A DNA stretch of 64,000 nucleotides from Nitrogeniibacter aestuarii. GTDB lineage: Bacteria; Pseudomonadota; Gammaproteobacteria; Burkholderiales; Rhodocyclaceae. Within the stretch, counting starts at the first letter, position 1. Each line of letters starts with the position of its first letter. Where the stretch lies: NCBI RefSeq assembly GCF_017309585.1, contig NZ_CP071321.1, positions 186,001 to 250,000 of the forward strand, given 5' to 3'. Shown here one piece after another: positions 44,850-59,910 of this stretch. A program made the position numbers and the translations under genes. The notes beneath the pieces are model-generated. The model worked only from the letters and a program-made list of their open reading frames with translations, was not told the origin of the DNA and did not search any database.

Positions 44850-46550
44850 ATGCGAACAACACTCAGAACAATCGCATCGTTCGTGGGCGTGCTTCTCGTC
44901 CCGGCCGTCCATGCGGCCGTCATGTACGACGCAGGCGCGCTCAATTTCGAGAGCACCAACCAGTCGATGTGGGGTAGCGGCAGCGCCTACGTCAATACCA
45001 ACTCGGTCTTTGTCGGCACCCAATGGAGCAACAAGACCGCCACCATCGGCGGCATTGCCGGCGACCCCAATACGGTCATCATTCCCGGCACCAACGACTA
45101 CACCATTCGCTGGTTCGAGCCGCGCATCAACCTGGGCTTCACGTCCATCGGTTGCGGTTGCACCCGCAGCAAGACCATTCCCGGCATTCCGCCGGTGACC
45201 GCCGACACCCGCACGGGCGCCGAGATCAACCTGCACACCTCCGGCAAGGTCGGCCTCGAGTTCGGCTACACCATCGACAGCGGCTCGATCAACACCACCG
45301 CCAATTTCAACGCCTCGGCCATCGTGCCGGACCAGATCCAGGCGGCGCAGTATTTCAGCCTCAACACCGCCAGCGTACTGGGCAGTGGCACGATCCAGAG
45401 CCAGTCGCCCAAGGTCGAGGCCTACATGAGCGCGATCATGCAGCTGTCGGGCTCCATCGACGCCCAGGCCTGTCTCGTGCCCTTCGGCTGTTCGGCCAAG
45501 GGCACCGCCGCCTTGCCGACCATCGACCTCAACCAGCGCATCCTGTCGGTGGACCCGAACAGCATCAAGGTGCTCGACGGTGCCGGGCCCGGGGGCGCGC
45601 CCATTGCCGAGACCACGCTCTTCAACCAGAGCCTCACGCTTGAAGGCGGCCTGAGTGCCACCCTGGTTCCGGGCTTCAAGCTCACCACGCTCAACGGCGC
45701 GGCGACCATCGTCAACACCATGCCCCCCGTGCCGTCGGTGACGGCCGACATGGCCGAACTGACCGTACAGTTGCCGGACATCGCTACCAGCGGCTCGGGC
45801 TCGAATGCGCCGATCACCTCCAGCGGGCGCGACGATGTGCTGTCGGCCCAGGTGGATCTGGACGGCATGGCCACCATGTTTGCGGGCCTGCCCCCGACCG
45901 GCCTCAACTTCGACCTCATCGACACCCCGGTCTTCAAGGTCGGCGCCTCACTCGACCTGATCGACGTCGATGCCGGGCCGGTTCTCGGGCTGGCGCAGGA
46001 CTTCGAGTTCTCGCCCACGCTGATGACCACCATCAACTTCAGCAACCCGGTTGAAATCGCCGGCATGATCGGCCCGCAAACCTCCTGGACCGGTAAATGG
46101 AGCGACCTGCCCGCCATCGCCATTTCCCAGACCACCACCGCCAACCCGGTGTTCTGGATCGACGCCTTCCTGACCAACAACATGGGTCTGGATCTCGGGC
46201 TCGAAGGCACGATGGACCTGCTCAAGCTCGGCGCCACGGCCTCGGTCGGCGGCATCGATGTGCTCGGCCTCAACCCGCTGAGCCTCAACAACCTGCTCGG
46301 CCTCGACAACACCCTGTTCTCGACCGACAAGCTCCTGTTCGACATCTTCAGCGACACCTTCGGCCTCGGCGGTTTCGACCCGATTCAGGGCTCGCCCATC
46401 CTGCTTGCCCTGGCCACCGATCCCGGGCAGGGCGGCAATCTGGTCCCCGAGCCCGGCACCCTGTGGCTGGCGCTCGCTGTGCTTATCGGCTGGGGCGCCA
46501 CGCAGCGGCGTGGCCGCGCTGCTTCGACGCCGGGCATGATCGGCGCATAA
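44850..46550 (+). CDS. Large PEP-CTERM exported protein
   Basis: The protein has 566 residues with a signal peptide to about 22 (PAVHA). The body is a long Ser/Thr/Gly/Asp-rich beta sequence with CGCTRSK and CLVPFGCSAKG cysteine pairs. It has the sorting tail VPEPGTLWLALAVLIGWGAT plus RRGR. The ATG at 44850 follows ACGGAGAC. No named catalytic domain. Exosortase-dependent surface display is expected. Confidence 0.88.
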   Translation: MRTTLRTIASFVGVLLVPAVHAAVMYDAGALNFESTNQSMWGSGSAYVNTNSVFVGTQWSNKTATIGGIAGDPNTVIIPGTNDYTIRWFEPRINLGFTSIGCGCTRSKTIPGIPPVTADTRTGAEINLHTSGKVGLEFGYTIDSGSINTTANFNASAIVPDQIQAAQYFSLNTASVLGSGTIQSQSPKVEAYMSAIMQLSGSIDAQACLVPFGCSAKGTAALPTIDLNQRILSVDPNSIKVLDGAGPGGAPIAETTLFNQSLTLEGGLSATLVPGFKLTTLNGAATIVNTMPPVPSVTADMAELTVQLPDIATSGSGSNAPITSSGRDDVLSAQVDLDGMATMFAGLPPTGLNFDLIDTPVFKVGASLDLIDVDAGPVLGLAQDFEFSPTLMTTINFSNPVEIAGMIGPQTSWTGKWSDLPAIAISQTTTANPVFWIDAFLTNNMGLDLGLEGTMDLLKLGATASVGGIDVLGLNPLSLNNLLGLDNTLFSTDKLLFDIFSDTFGLGGFDPIQGSPILLALATDPGQGGNLVPEPGTLWLALAVLIGWGATQRRGRAASTPGMIGA

Positions 46551-46557
46551 TGCCGGC

Positions 46558-47145
46558 ATGTCCCTGAAAACCTGCCTGCTGCTGCTCGGCATCGGCCTGT
46601 CGCTGCCTGCGGCAGCCGCCGATGGCAAAGACCAGTTCGCCGTGCGTGGCGCCAGCCTCATCGACTGCGCCGTGTTCTCCCGCGAGCACGCGGCGCGCGC
46701 CGATGTCTCAAAGATCGTCGCCTCCTGGGTCGATGGCTACGTCTCCGGCATCAACCAGGCCACGCCGGACACCTACGACATCCTGTCCTTCGAAACCACC
46801 GAGCTGATCCTCGAAATCGTCGACCGTCACTGCCGCGAGCGCCCCACCGACCGGGTGTTCTCAGTGGTGCACAAGCTCTTCGAACAGCTCAAGGCCGACC
46901 GGATCAAGGCCCGCGCCGACAAGATCCTCATCGAACAGGACGGGCGCGACGCCCAGCACTACACCGAGCTGATCCAGCGGGTGCAACGCAAGCTCAAAGC
47001 CGCCGGGCTCTATCAAGGCAAGGCCGACGGCCAGTTCAGCCCGGCACTGTCCTCAGGCATTGCCAAGTACCAGACGTCCATCGGCTTCGAGCCCACCGGC
47101 TTCCCCGATCAGGCGACCCTGTGGCGATTGCTGCGCAGCAAATAA
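46558..47145 (+). CDS. Exported protein with a C-terminal peptidoglycan-binding domain
   Basis: The protein has 195 residues with a signal peptide to about 21. The middle, RVFSVVHKLFEQLKADRIK, is helical. The C-terminal PG_binding_1-type repeat runs VQRKLKAAGLYQGKADGQFS, then IAKYQTSIGFEPTGFPDQATLWRLL. It starts 7 nt after the PEP-CTERM stop, so probably the same transcript. Periplasmic; function unknown. Confidence 0.82.
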   Translation: MSLKTCLLLLGIGLSLPAAAADGKDQFAVRGASLIDCAVFSREHAARADVSKIVASWVDGYVSGINQATPDTYDILSFETTELILEIVDRHCRERPTDRVFSVVHKLFEQLKADRIKARADKILIEQDGRDAQHYTELIQRVQRKLKAAGLYQGKADGQFSPALSSGIAKYQTSIGFEPTGFPDQATLWRLLRSK

Positions 47146-47180
47146 GTGGGTGTTCGCCGCGTTCAGGTGGGGTGAGTCGC

Positions 47181-47361
47181 GTAGGGTGGGTTAGGCGTAA
47201 GCCGTAACCCACCATTGGGCGTCTCAATCTGGAACCCCATTCCATATCGGAGACACGGCCCCGCGCCCGATGCGTGCCGTCTCAAACGGCGTTCGACCTC
47301 GGGCAGCATCTGCTTATTCACCGCCGCTTGGTGCGTTACGGCTTCGCCTAACGCACCCTAC
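47181..47361. repeat. Inverted pair of REP-like elements (GTAGGGTGsGTTAGGCG family)
   Basis: Each of 47181-47213 and 47330-47361 is itself an imperfect hairpin around AGGCG..AAGCC, and the two are inverted copies of each other with a 116-bp spacer. This is the BIME arrangement. It lies between convergent genes, where it may also stop transcription. Confidence 0.75.
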
Positions 47362-47370
47362 CTGACGCCG

Positions 47371-48423
47371 TCATGCTTCAAGACACGCCAGCATGTCCCG
47401 CTCGATGCCATCCCAATCGAGCACCTGCGGACTGATGATCTCGATCCGGCTGTCGCGCCGGTAGGCCACCTTGTCGAAGTCGTGTTCGTTCCTCACCCGG
47501 TTGTAGAACACCCACGCCTCACCGATGCGGATCACGCCCTTGATGCGGTTGACGGGTTCCAGCGCATTCAACACCGCCTCCAGCTTCCAGAAATCGAAGC
47601 AGTCGTTCCGGTGGAACACCCAGCCGCAGGTGAACAGCCCGGCGCCCTGGCCGGTCTTGCGGATCGGCTGGCCGGGTTCGGGGGCGGGGGCTGCGACCGG
47701 GACTGAATCGGCGTTGCGTACCGGGCTGCGCTTCTGCTGGTAGGGGTGGGCGCCGCCCGGTGCCGGGTGGAGAGCCTGGGTATGGGCCTCGGGGAATTGC
47801 GATTCCAGTTCGCCGTTGCGCACCAGGTCGAGCAGGGCGGGGGCGATCACGCCGCGGGTGGTGCGGCCCACATGCTGTTTGAGCGGGAACATGTTGCCCA
47901 GGCTGGCTTCGGCGGCGGCAATCTGCGCCTCTTCGGCCAGATCGCATTTATTGATCAGCACCACATCGGCCAGGTTGAGCTGGTCGTGAAAGACGTTGTT
48001 GTCCAGAACTTCCTCATCCCCGAGCCCCCGGGGGTCGAGCAGGCACACGGTGGCGCGCAGGTCGAGCCTGTCCTTGAAGGTCGGCCCGGTGAGCGCATCG
48101 ATGATGCCCTCCGGGTGGCCGATGCCGGTGGGCTCGATGATCAGCCGGTCCGGCCGGGCCAGCTCGATCAGGTCTTTCACCGTCGCCCGCAGGGACGGCC
48201 CCAGTGCACAGCAGATACACCCGCCCGCCAGCTCCTTGATATGCAGCCCGTCCCCGTCCGGCATCATCTCCTGATCAATGCCCACCTGCCCAAACTCATT
48301 CACCAGCACGGCCCAGGATTCGCCCGCGGGGCGGTTCTCGAGCAGGGTATTGATGGCGGTAGTTTTCCCGACGCCGAGGAAGCCGGTGATGATGTTGGTG
48401 GGGATGAGGTGGTGGGTGGTCAT
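47371..48423 (-). CDS. COG0523 (CobW/ZNG1-type) metal GTPase
   Basis: The protein has 350 residues. P-loop GFLGVGKTT (14-22), the metal-binding CICC (C69-I-C71-C72), base-recognition NKCD, and a CobW C-terminal domain (VIRIGEAWVFYNRVRNEHDF) are visible. COG0523 GTPases hand over zinc or cobalt; the nearby zinc supercluster makes zinc likely (inference). An insert of about 60 residues (about 210-265) rich in Pro/Gln/His separates the domains. ATG at 48423. Confidence 0.92.
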   Translation of the reverse strand: MTTHHLIPTNIITGFLGVGKTTAINTLLENRPAGESWAVLVNEFGQVGIDQEMMPDGDGLHIKELAGGCICCALGPSLRATVKDLIELARPDRLIIEPTGIGHPEGIIDALTGPTFKDRLDLRATVCLLDPRGLGDEEVLDNNVFHDQLNLADVVLINKCDLAEEAQIAAAEASLGNMFPLKQHVGRTTRGVIAPALLDLVRNGELESQFPEAHTQALHPAPGGAHPYQQKRSPVRNADSVPVAAPAPEPGQPIRKTGQGAGLFTCGWVFHRNDCFDFWKLEAVLNALEPVNRIKGVIRIGEAWVFYNRVRNEHDFDKVAYRRDSRIEIISPQVLDWDGIERDMLACLEA

Positions 48424-48559
48424 GGGTTGGCTTGGGGTTGAGGCGTTTGAGTTATGAGGACGCTGACTAACCGGTGGCTTTTAGAGGCACTCGATTGATT
48501 CTGTGAAACTAGCACGGTCCCGCCGAGAGGTGTCGGGCAATGGTCTCAAGTTCCTAGTA

Positions 48560-48648
48560 GAGCGCAATAACCGAAGGGCATTGCGCCGAATGGTTCAGCG
48601 AGGCACTATTGAGCCCATGCGACGCAATGCCCTTCAGTTATTGCGCTC
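48560..48648. repeat. Long inverted repeat, REP-like family (ATAACCGAAGGGCATTGCG)
   Basis: Arms 48560-48585 and 48623-48648 match at 25 of 26 positions around a 37-bp loop. A shorter relative sits at 6868-6894. It marks the left border of the AT-rich two-gene module. The rest of 48424-48849 is AT-rich promoter-like sequence without a gene. Confidence 0.8.
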
Positions 48649-48849
48649 AATGCGGGCTTCGACGAAGTATTGCGGAGACATGTTGCGGAGTGATGCCCGT
48701 TGGTTGTCGGTTTGTACGCGAGATGAATCGCATTACGACTTAAGTAAAGATTGCCGTTAACTTAAAATATAAATAACAACAATCCACTTGGTGTAAGTGA
48801 AGTCGCGTGATATTCTCAACGAGTTAAACATGTTGCTTCTAAAGAGCAG

Positions 48850-50244
48850 TTGAAAATAAATATTAGGGGGCGAGAATTGACTTCGGAGGTTGCTGGCGAA
48901 AGTTCGCGCGTAAGGCGACGCCAGGTTGACGGCGATGGGAGTTACGTTCAAACGCTTCTCAACTCCCTCACATTAGATCAAATACGTGGGGCGATGTACC
49001 GACTGGCCCCAAAAAAGAAAATATCGTTAAAGGCTCATGCTGCTTCCCTGGATGCGGTGGTTTCGACAGGTGCGTCAATTGAAGAAATCGAAAGAGCTTT
49101 GTTGGAGGCCGAGAGTTCTCAGCCGTTTAAGCACTGCCTTTTAATAAGGCTTGATTCTTTTTCTGGGTCAAATCTAGATAGCGAGAAAGTGGGGCGCTCA
49201 TTTGGCTATGGAAATTATGTATTTAGGTTTGCGCACTTATCATCTTCTCGAACTCTATCCCTGACCTTTGAGCACGATGTTGAGCTTAAGGAGTGGGTTG
49301 AAGTTGAAACCGATGTCAGGAAGCGACAAACCGTAGTAACGCGACACCCCATCGTGGTTCGCGTTCATCCAGACGATAAGCTCCTCGTGATCAGTTATCC
49401 GGGTTTCTCGAATTCGAGATCTCGCGATTCCACGGCTGAGTCTTATGAGGCGGTCTTGGCGAGTTTTGTGAAAATGCTGAATGCCAGCTTCGGATGGAAA
49501 ACCCGATCGATTGGGATTCAAACAGCACTGAACTATTTTCTTTTGGGTGGGAACAAAAGAGTAGTGAGGATGCGTGCAGACGTTGATACTGTTCTTGGGC
49601 GTATTGATGTCAGCGCAAATTCAGAGGCCGGTAGTATTGAAAGCGCGCTGACGCATTTTTTTGCGGATCATTTGCCTGGTGTCAATAAAGAAGATCTGTT
49701 AGCTGCAGCTAATTTGGCTTTCAGTAACGCTACGCCAAACACGATTGTGCTCTTCTGGCTTGAAGAAAAATTATTTACCCGGCTCAAGTTCTGGGATTTT
49801 GGAGCTGAGCTTTTCTTTGTTTGGAACAAAGAGTCCGCTAGTTACTATTCGGTGGATGAGATTGCAAGGACTTTAAGTGAAACTAGTCGCATGCAGTCTA
49901 AGGCTGGCGCAGGAGCCGACAACGAGCCAATCCTATCTTGGATAACACGTCAGAAGCCGTTGACCATCATCACGCCTGGTAATTTGGCTCAGCGTTTTGA
50001 ACTAGAGGCAAAAGAAGCAAGAGCTTTGCTGCTAAATGCTATGAAAGCTGGTGTCATTGAGGCTGTCTATCGAATCGCTATCAATGAAGTTTTTGAGAGC
50101 TTTTCAAATCATTGGACGACTGAGTTGTCGCAACTAAAGACTATTGTTGAGACGGACGGCGGTCGCGTTATTGATGGCTCTGATCCGGCGAACATAGAGG
50201 TGGCGTTCCGGCGCGTTGCTAACCTCGAAGGAGTTTGGCAATGA
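48850..50244 (+). CDS. Unrecognised protein of an AT-rich two-gene module (candidate defence gene A)
   Basis: The protein is up to 464 residues, starting at TTG 48850. TTG 48877 with AGGGGG upstream is an alternative that gives 455 residues. There is no signal peptide or clear membrane helix. A basic N-terminus (SSRVRRRQV) is followed by mixed alpha/beta sequence. A helical region near residues 375-410 (LAQRFELEAKEARALLLNAMKAGVIEAVYR) could be a winged helix. No Walker motif or nuclease motif was seen. GC content and codon use are clearly lower than in neighbours, indicating transfer. The stop overlaps the nuclease gene as ATGA, so the two proteins probably act together. Confidence 0.7.
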   Translation: MKINIRGRELTSEVAGESSRVRRRQVDGDGSYVQTLLNSLTLDQIRGAMYRLAPKKKISLKAHAASLDAVVSTGASIEEIERALLEAESSQPFKHCLLIRLDSFSGSNLDSEKVGRSFGYGNYVFRFAHLSSSRTLSLTFEHDVELKEWVEVETDVRKRQTVVTRHPIVVRVHPDDKLLVISYPGFSNSRSRDSTAESYEAVLASFVKMLNASFGWKTRSIGIQTALNYFLLGGNKRVVRMRADVDTVLGRIDVSANSEAGSIESALTHFFADHLPGVNKEDLLAAANLAFSNATPNTIVLFWLEEKLFTRLKFWDFGAELFFVWNKESASYYSVDEIARTLSETSRMQSKAGAGADNEPILSWITRQKPLTIITPGNLAQRFELEAKEARALLLNAMKAGVIEAVYRIAINEVFESFSNHWTTELSQLKTIVETDGGRVIDGSDPANIEVAFRRVANLEGVWQ

Positions 50245-50927
50245 CGTATGGGATGAATGAATTTATTAGGGATCTTGTCGAGAAAGACATATCCCCTGAC
50301 GATCAGATTTATGATTACCTTTCAGATACAGACATTCCCCGCCTAGAAGTCTTGTTGCATAGGTTGGATCACATCCGATCTCTCGATGCCAAGGAAATCG
50401 CGAAATCACGGTCAAAACCGCACCCACATTCTTCAGTGCGGTCTGTTCGAGGGAGGCAGGCGGCTATGCTTGGTAAGGTGCTAGAGCAGATTATGCTGAC
50501 TCTCCTTAAGGGCTGTCGCTGTATCAGCGTTGGTGCAAATATTCGGTCGACTACTTCGGAAATTGATTTCTTGGTTCAGGTTGGACCGTTGGCTCTTGTT
50601 ATACCAATATTCAAATCGGCAAAAACACACTTAATCGGAGAGGCTAAATGTTACTCATCAGGATTCAAGTCTGAGTGGGTCAATGAGTTGGTAGGAATAA
50701 TGCAGTTGCATAGCGCGAATCACAGTATTATTTTTACTGCCTCTCCATCCAAGGTGCTTCGAGCTGAGCATCGACACGCGATTCAGTTGCATGGAGTTAA
50801 AGGCGATCGCGTAATTCCTTTTGGGCTCGCGCAAGTCAAAGAGATTGCCGGGGGTAAAAATTTTCTTAAAGTCTTGTCGGATCAGTATGTGCGAGTGTTG
50901 AATGCGACAAATGATCTAGCGATTTAG
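50241..50927 (+). CDS. PD-(D/E)XK nuclease-like protein, partner of gene A
   Basis: The protein has 228 residues. The nuclease core is visible as E82 (GKVLEQIML), D109 (SEIDFLVQ) and E134-A-K136 (LIGEAKCYSS), the Mrr/Holliday-type arrangement. NELVGIMQLHSANHSIIFTAS follows as the next helix and strand. This supports DNA cleavage, probably restriction-like (inference). ATG 50241 has GAAGGAG 8 nt upstream and overlaps the stop of gene A. AT-rich like its partner; no methyltransferase is adjacent. Confidence 0.75.
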   Translation: MTYGMNEFIRDLVEKDISPDDQIYDYLSDTDIPRLEVLLHRLDHIRSLDAKEIAKSRSKPHPHSSVRSVRGRQAAMLGKVLEQIMLTLLKGCRCISVGANIRSTTSEIDFLVQVGPLALVIPIFKSAKTHLIGEAKCYSSGFKSEWVNELVGIMQLHSANHSIIFTASPSKVLRAEHRHAIQLHGVKGDRVIPFGLAQVKEIAGGKNFLKVLSDQYVRVLNATNDLAI

Positions 50928-50999
50928 CCTGCGTAAAGCGTTGCCTGAACAAGGATCGCGGGCCGGACTCCGGGAGTCATTGGTGGATCTCCAACTGAC

Positions 51000-51026
51000 C
51001 CCGGATTCCGCTTCGCTGCATCCGGG
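51000..51026. repeat. REP-like hairpin upstream of the UvrA-like gene
   Basis: CCCGGAT and ATCCGGG are inverted around TCCGCTTCGCTGC. It forms the right border of the AT-rich module, about 70 nt after the nuclease stop, and may terminate it. Confidence 0.6.
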
Positions 51027-51132
51027 CTACGCACCCTACCGTCGAAGCCGCAACTCCCTGCACACGCACTACTGAACTTTTCTCCAGTTCCGGTATCCTC
51101 TCTGAGTCCACTTCGCTGCCTCAGAGATCCCC

Positions 51133-56730
<5,598 letters not shown>

Positions 56731-56805
56731 GTGATGGCGCGCGGGCCGGTGAAGGGAACAGAGGCCGTTTGATAGAGTCCCATCTGAGTACCCGCGGAGG
56801 ACACT

Positions 56806-57165
56806 GTGATCATGCGACGACCGCTCTACATGAGCGCCGGGCTGCTGGCTCTGGGCGTGGGCTTCATCGGCATTTTCCTGCCGCTGCTGCCCACGACCCC
56901 GTTCGTCCTCCTCGCCGCCTTCTGCTTCGCCCGCGCCAACCCCGCGTGGGAAGCACGGCTGCTGGCCGACCCCCGCTTCGGCCCCTCCATCATCGCCTGG
57001 CGCGAACGCGGCGCCATCCCAGCCTACGCCAAGCGCATGGCCATCTTCATGATGGCCCTCAGCTCCCTCATCTGCTGGTTCTGGATTCCCAACGGCTGGC
57101 ACTGGACGCCCGCGGCCACGTGCAGTCTGGTGGCGATCTGGATGCTCTCGCGTCCGTCGTCCTGA
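56806..57165 (+). CDS. YbaN family (DUF454) inner-membrane protein
   Basis: The protein has 119 residues. The family lead LALGVGFIGIFLPLLPTTPF is followed by VLLAAFCFARANPAWEARLL and the C-terminal helices SSLICWFWI and AATCSLVAIWML. Function unknown. GTG 56806 is 5 nt after CGGAGG; ATG 56812 is the alternative. Confidence 0.88.
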   Translation: MIMRRPLYMSAGLLALGVGFIGIFLPLLPTTPFVLLAAFCFARANPAWEARLLADPRFGPSIIAWRERGAIPAYAKRMAIFMMALSSLICWFWIPNGWHWTPAATCSLVAIWMLSRPSS

Positions 57166-57178
57166 GGAAAATCGCGTT

Positions 57179-57589
57179 GGCCGGATAAGCGAAGGCGCCA
57201 TCCGGCAAAACAGCCTCTCGGGAGGGTACGAACGCCGGATGGCGCTTCGCTTATCCGGCCTACGGGGGCGTCTCCTAAACTTGATTGAAGCCGAGTTGGT
57301 CACGCCGATTGGGGGGCGATCGGCATTTTTACGTCGGTGCGTAGGGCCGAAGAGCGGAGCGTCATCCTCCAATTTTGCCCTCAGGTAGCTCCGAAACGGC
57401 GGATGACGCCTGCGGCTCTTCCGCCCTACCTGTTCTCGCGGCGATGCGACGTGTGATGGCGACCAGAATGCGTTGGCCGCTGTCGTCCTGAGGGATGTTC
57501 CGTAGGCCGGATAAGCGAATGCGCCATCCGGCAACACAGCCTCTCGGGAGGGTGCGAACGCCGGATGGCGCTGCGCTTATCCGGCCTAC
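57179..57589. repeat. Three REP/BIME-type palindromic elements
   Basis: Two copies of an 84-88-bp palindrome, 57179-57262 and 57502-57589, share the arms GGCCGGATAAGCGAA and its complement, plus the loop core CAGCCTCTCGGGAGGGT. A different palindrome (GGCCGAAGAGCGGAGCGTCATCC arms in 57345-57430) sits between them. This fills the 514-bp gap 57166-57678, which holds no gene. Confidence 0.85.
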
Positions 57590-57612
57590 TAACCGCACCT
57601 GCTTCGACGAAA

Positions 57613-57642
57613 AAGCCCCCGGTCGTTGCTAACCGGGGGCTT
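57613..57642 (-). terminator. Rho-independent terminator of katE
   Basis: On the minus strand, stem AGCCCCCGGTTAGC pairs with GACCGGGGGCT and is followed by a T-run (57609-57613 as A on the plus strand). It lies 37 nt after the katE stop. Confidence 0.85.
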
Positions 57643-57678
57643 GAACCCCAGCCTTGCTTTACGCGCGGGCGCGCCAAA

Positions 57679-59790
57679 TTACTTCTTCTTGCTAGCCGGA
57701 TCGCGCGACCACTGACGCGTACCTGCGACCTTGATGAAGGGCTTGGGATCATCGATGCCCACCACGCCGTCGTCGTGTTTCACGTGCGCGCGCTCGAGGA
57801 TGATCTGGGTGCCAGGGCAGGCGGCGATGGCCTTGAGGTGGTGGTAGGCATCGCTGAACCAGCTCACGGCCGCCGGATCGTCGGCGAGTTTTTCGCCTTC
57901 CTTCGGCATGAGGATGCTCACCACGGCGTCGAAGACCACGCTCGGCGTGCCAGCCAACTGGCCGTCGACAGCCACTTCGGTGCCGTCCTTGAAGCTCACA
58001 CGCTTGGTCGGGGCGACCAGTTTGACCATGGCGCCGGCTTTCTCGGCGGCCTTGCGGAAGCTATCCACCGCCTTGCCGTTGGAACCCTCGGCAACGAGGA
58101 TGCCGATCACACGGCCTTCAAGCGTGTCTTTCGCCTTGCCGATGACCTGCAGGGCGGGGGAGGCGGGCATGTCCTGCACCGGCACGGTGGGTTTGGCCGC
58201 CTTGGGCAGCTTGCTCATGCCGAGCCCCTTGCCCACTTCCTTGGCCAGGTCCTGATCGATCACCCGCAGATGGCTGACCACCCGCTCGACCACCTCGGCG
58301 GTCTCCACTTTGGACAGCTCGAAGACGATGGCCGAGGCGATATGGCCCTGCTCGACCGGGGTCTGGCTACGATAGAACTGACGCGCCTGACTGTAGTGGT
58401 CGGCGAAGCTTTCGGGGCGGATACGGCCCTTGGCCGGGTCGTCGATGCGCTCGGCAAAGCTCTGGAGGCCAGTCGCGGCACTAGCGCGCGGGCTGTTGCC
58501 TTCCAGGCTGCTGGGCTCGTACGCGACGCGGCCTTTCGGCACCTGCATCTGCATGTGGCCATCGCGCTGGTTGTTGTGGAACGGGCATTTGGGAGCATTG
58601 ATCGGCAACTGCGCAAAGTTGGGGCTGCCGAGTCGGGAGAGCTGGGTGTCCAGATAAGAGAACAGGCGGCCCTGCAGCAGCGGGTCGTTGGAGAAATCGA
58701 TGCCGGGGACCACGTTGGCCGGGCAGAAGGCGACCTGCTCGGTCTCGGCAAAGAAGTTGTCCGGCCAGCGGTCCAGCACCATGCGCCCGATGGTGCGAAG
58801 GGGCACCAGCTCTTCCGGGATCAGCTTGGTCGGGTCGAGATGATCGAAGGGGAATCCGGCGGCTTCTTCTTCAGAGAACAACTGCACGGCCAGTTCCCAC
58901 TCGGGATACTGACCCGCCTGAATGGCTTCGAAAAGATCACGGCGATGGAAGTCGTTGTCGGCACACTGCAGCTTGACCGCCTCGTCCCACACGGTGGATT
59001 GCAGGCCCAGCTTGGGCCGCCAGTGGAACTTCACGAAGGTGGATTCGCCCTTGGCATTGATGAGGCGGAAGGTGTGGATGCCGAAGCCCTCGATCATGCG
59101 GATGCTGCGCGGGATGGCGCGGTCGCTCATGGCCCACATGACCATGTGCATGGCCTCGGGGGTGAGGGAGATATAGTCCCAGAACGTGTCGTGGGCGCTG
59201 GCGGCTTGCGGGTAGCCGCGATCCGGCTCCATCTTCACCGCGTGGATCAGGTCGGGAAACTTCATCGCGTCCTGGATGAAGAACACCGGGATGTTGTTGC
59301 CAACCAGATCCCAGTTACCTTCCTGGGTGTAGAACTTGACGGCGAACCCGCGCACGTCGCGGGGCGTATCCACCGAGCCAGCGCCGCCGGCGACAGTGGA
59401 GATACGGCAGAACACCGGCGTGCGCGCGCCCTTCTCGGTAAGCACCTTGGCGGTGGTGATGCCCTTGAGCGGGTCGGTCAGCTCGAAGTAACCATGAGCC
59501 GCCGTGCCGCGCGCATGCACGATGCGCTCGGGGATACGTTCGTGGTCGAAGTGGGTGATCTTCTCGCGCAGGATGAAGTCTTCCAGCAGCGTCGGGCCTT
59601 TGGCGCCCTGAGTCAGCGAGTTCTGGTTATCGGCAATGACCGTGCCCTGCTGGGTGGTCAGGGCGGGATGCTCGCCACCGGCCTGCTGCTGCAGTTCGCC
59701 GGCGTTGCCGCGTCGGGTCTCGGCGTCCTTGGGCGCGGACATGCGTGTGTCAGGGGTGGCGGTGCTGCCGCCGGGGTTGCGCTTGGCCAT
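57679..59790 (-). CDS. katE: Large-subunit (clade II) catalase HPII
   Basis: KatE dismutates H2O2. The protein has 703 residues, the large-subunit size. The catalytic His is residue 92 in RIVHARGTAAHG. NNIPVFFIQDAMKFPD carries the distal Asn. The proximal Tyr is in RLFSYLDTQLSRLG. After about residue 550 comes the flavodoxin-like C-terminal domain (GRVIGILVAEGSNG). An acid-rich N-terminal extension is typical. It is often stationary-phase controlled in relatives. It has its own terminator. Confidence 0.96.
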   Translation of the reverse strand: MAKRNPGGSTATPDTRMSAPKDAETRRGNAGELQQQAGGEHPALTTQQGTVIADNQNSLTQGAKGPTLLEDFILREKITHFDHERIPERIVHARGTAAHGYFELTDPLKGITTAKVLTEKGARTPVFCRISTVAGGAGSVDTPRDVRGFAVKFYTQEGNWDLVGNNIPVFFIQDAMKFPDLIHAVKMEPDRGYPQAASAHDTFWDYISLTPEAMHMVMWAMSDRAIPRSIRMIEGFGIHTFRLINAKGESTFVKFHWRPKLGLQSTVWDEAVKLQCADNDFHRRDLFEAIQAGQYPEWELAVQLFSEEEAAGFPFDHLDPTKLIPEELVPLRTIGRMVLDRWPDNFFAETEQVAFCPANVVPGIDFSNDPLLQGRLFSYLDTQLSRLGSPNFAQLPINAPKCPFHNNQRDGHMQMQVPKGRVAYEPSSLEGNSPRASAATGLQSFAERIDDPAKGRIRPESFADHYSQARQFYRSQTPVEQGHIASAIVFELSKVETAEVVERVVSHLRVIDQDLAKEVGKGLGMSKLPKAAKPTVPVQDMPASPALQVIGKAKDTLEGRVIGILVAEGSNGKAVDSFRKAAEKAGAMVKLVAPTKRVSFKDGTEVAVDGQLAGTPSVVFDAVVSILMPKEGEKLADDPAAVSWFSDAYHHLKAIAACPGTQIILERAHVKHDDGVVGIDDPKPFIKVAGTRQWSRDPASKKK

Positions 59791-59910
59791 GATCGGTTTT
59801 CCTGGTCGGGTGTGGTGACTTCAGGAGACTACCGAGTGGCGTCGCGCCGCCTTGTCGGACAATGCCGACTGGATATGACGGACAATGCCGCGAAGATGAA
59901 CGATCCCCGC

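Noticed and set aside
48503..48760. 85-codon plus-strand frame before the AT-rich operon
   Set aside because: It runs through both arms of the REP-like inverted repeat and has no ribosome-binding site.
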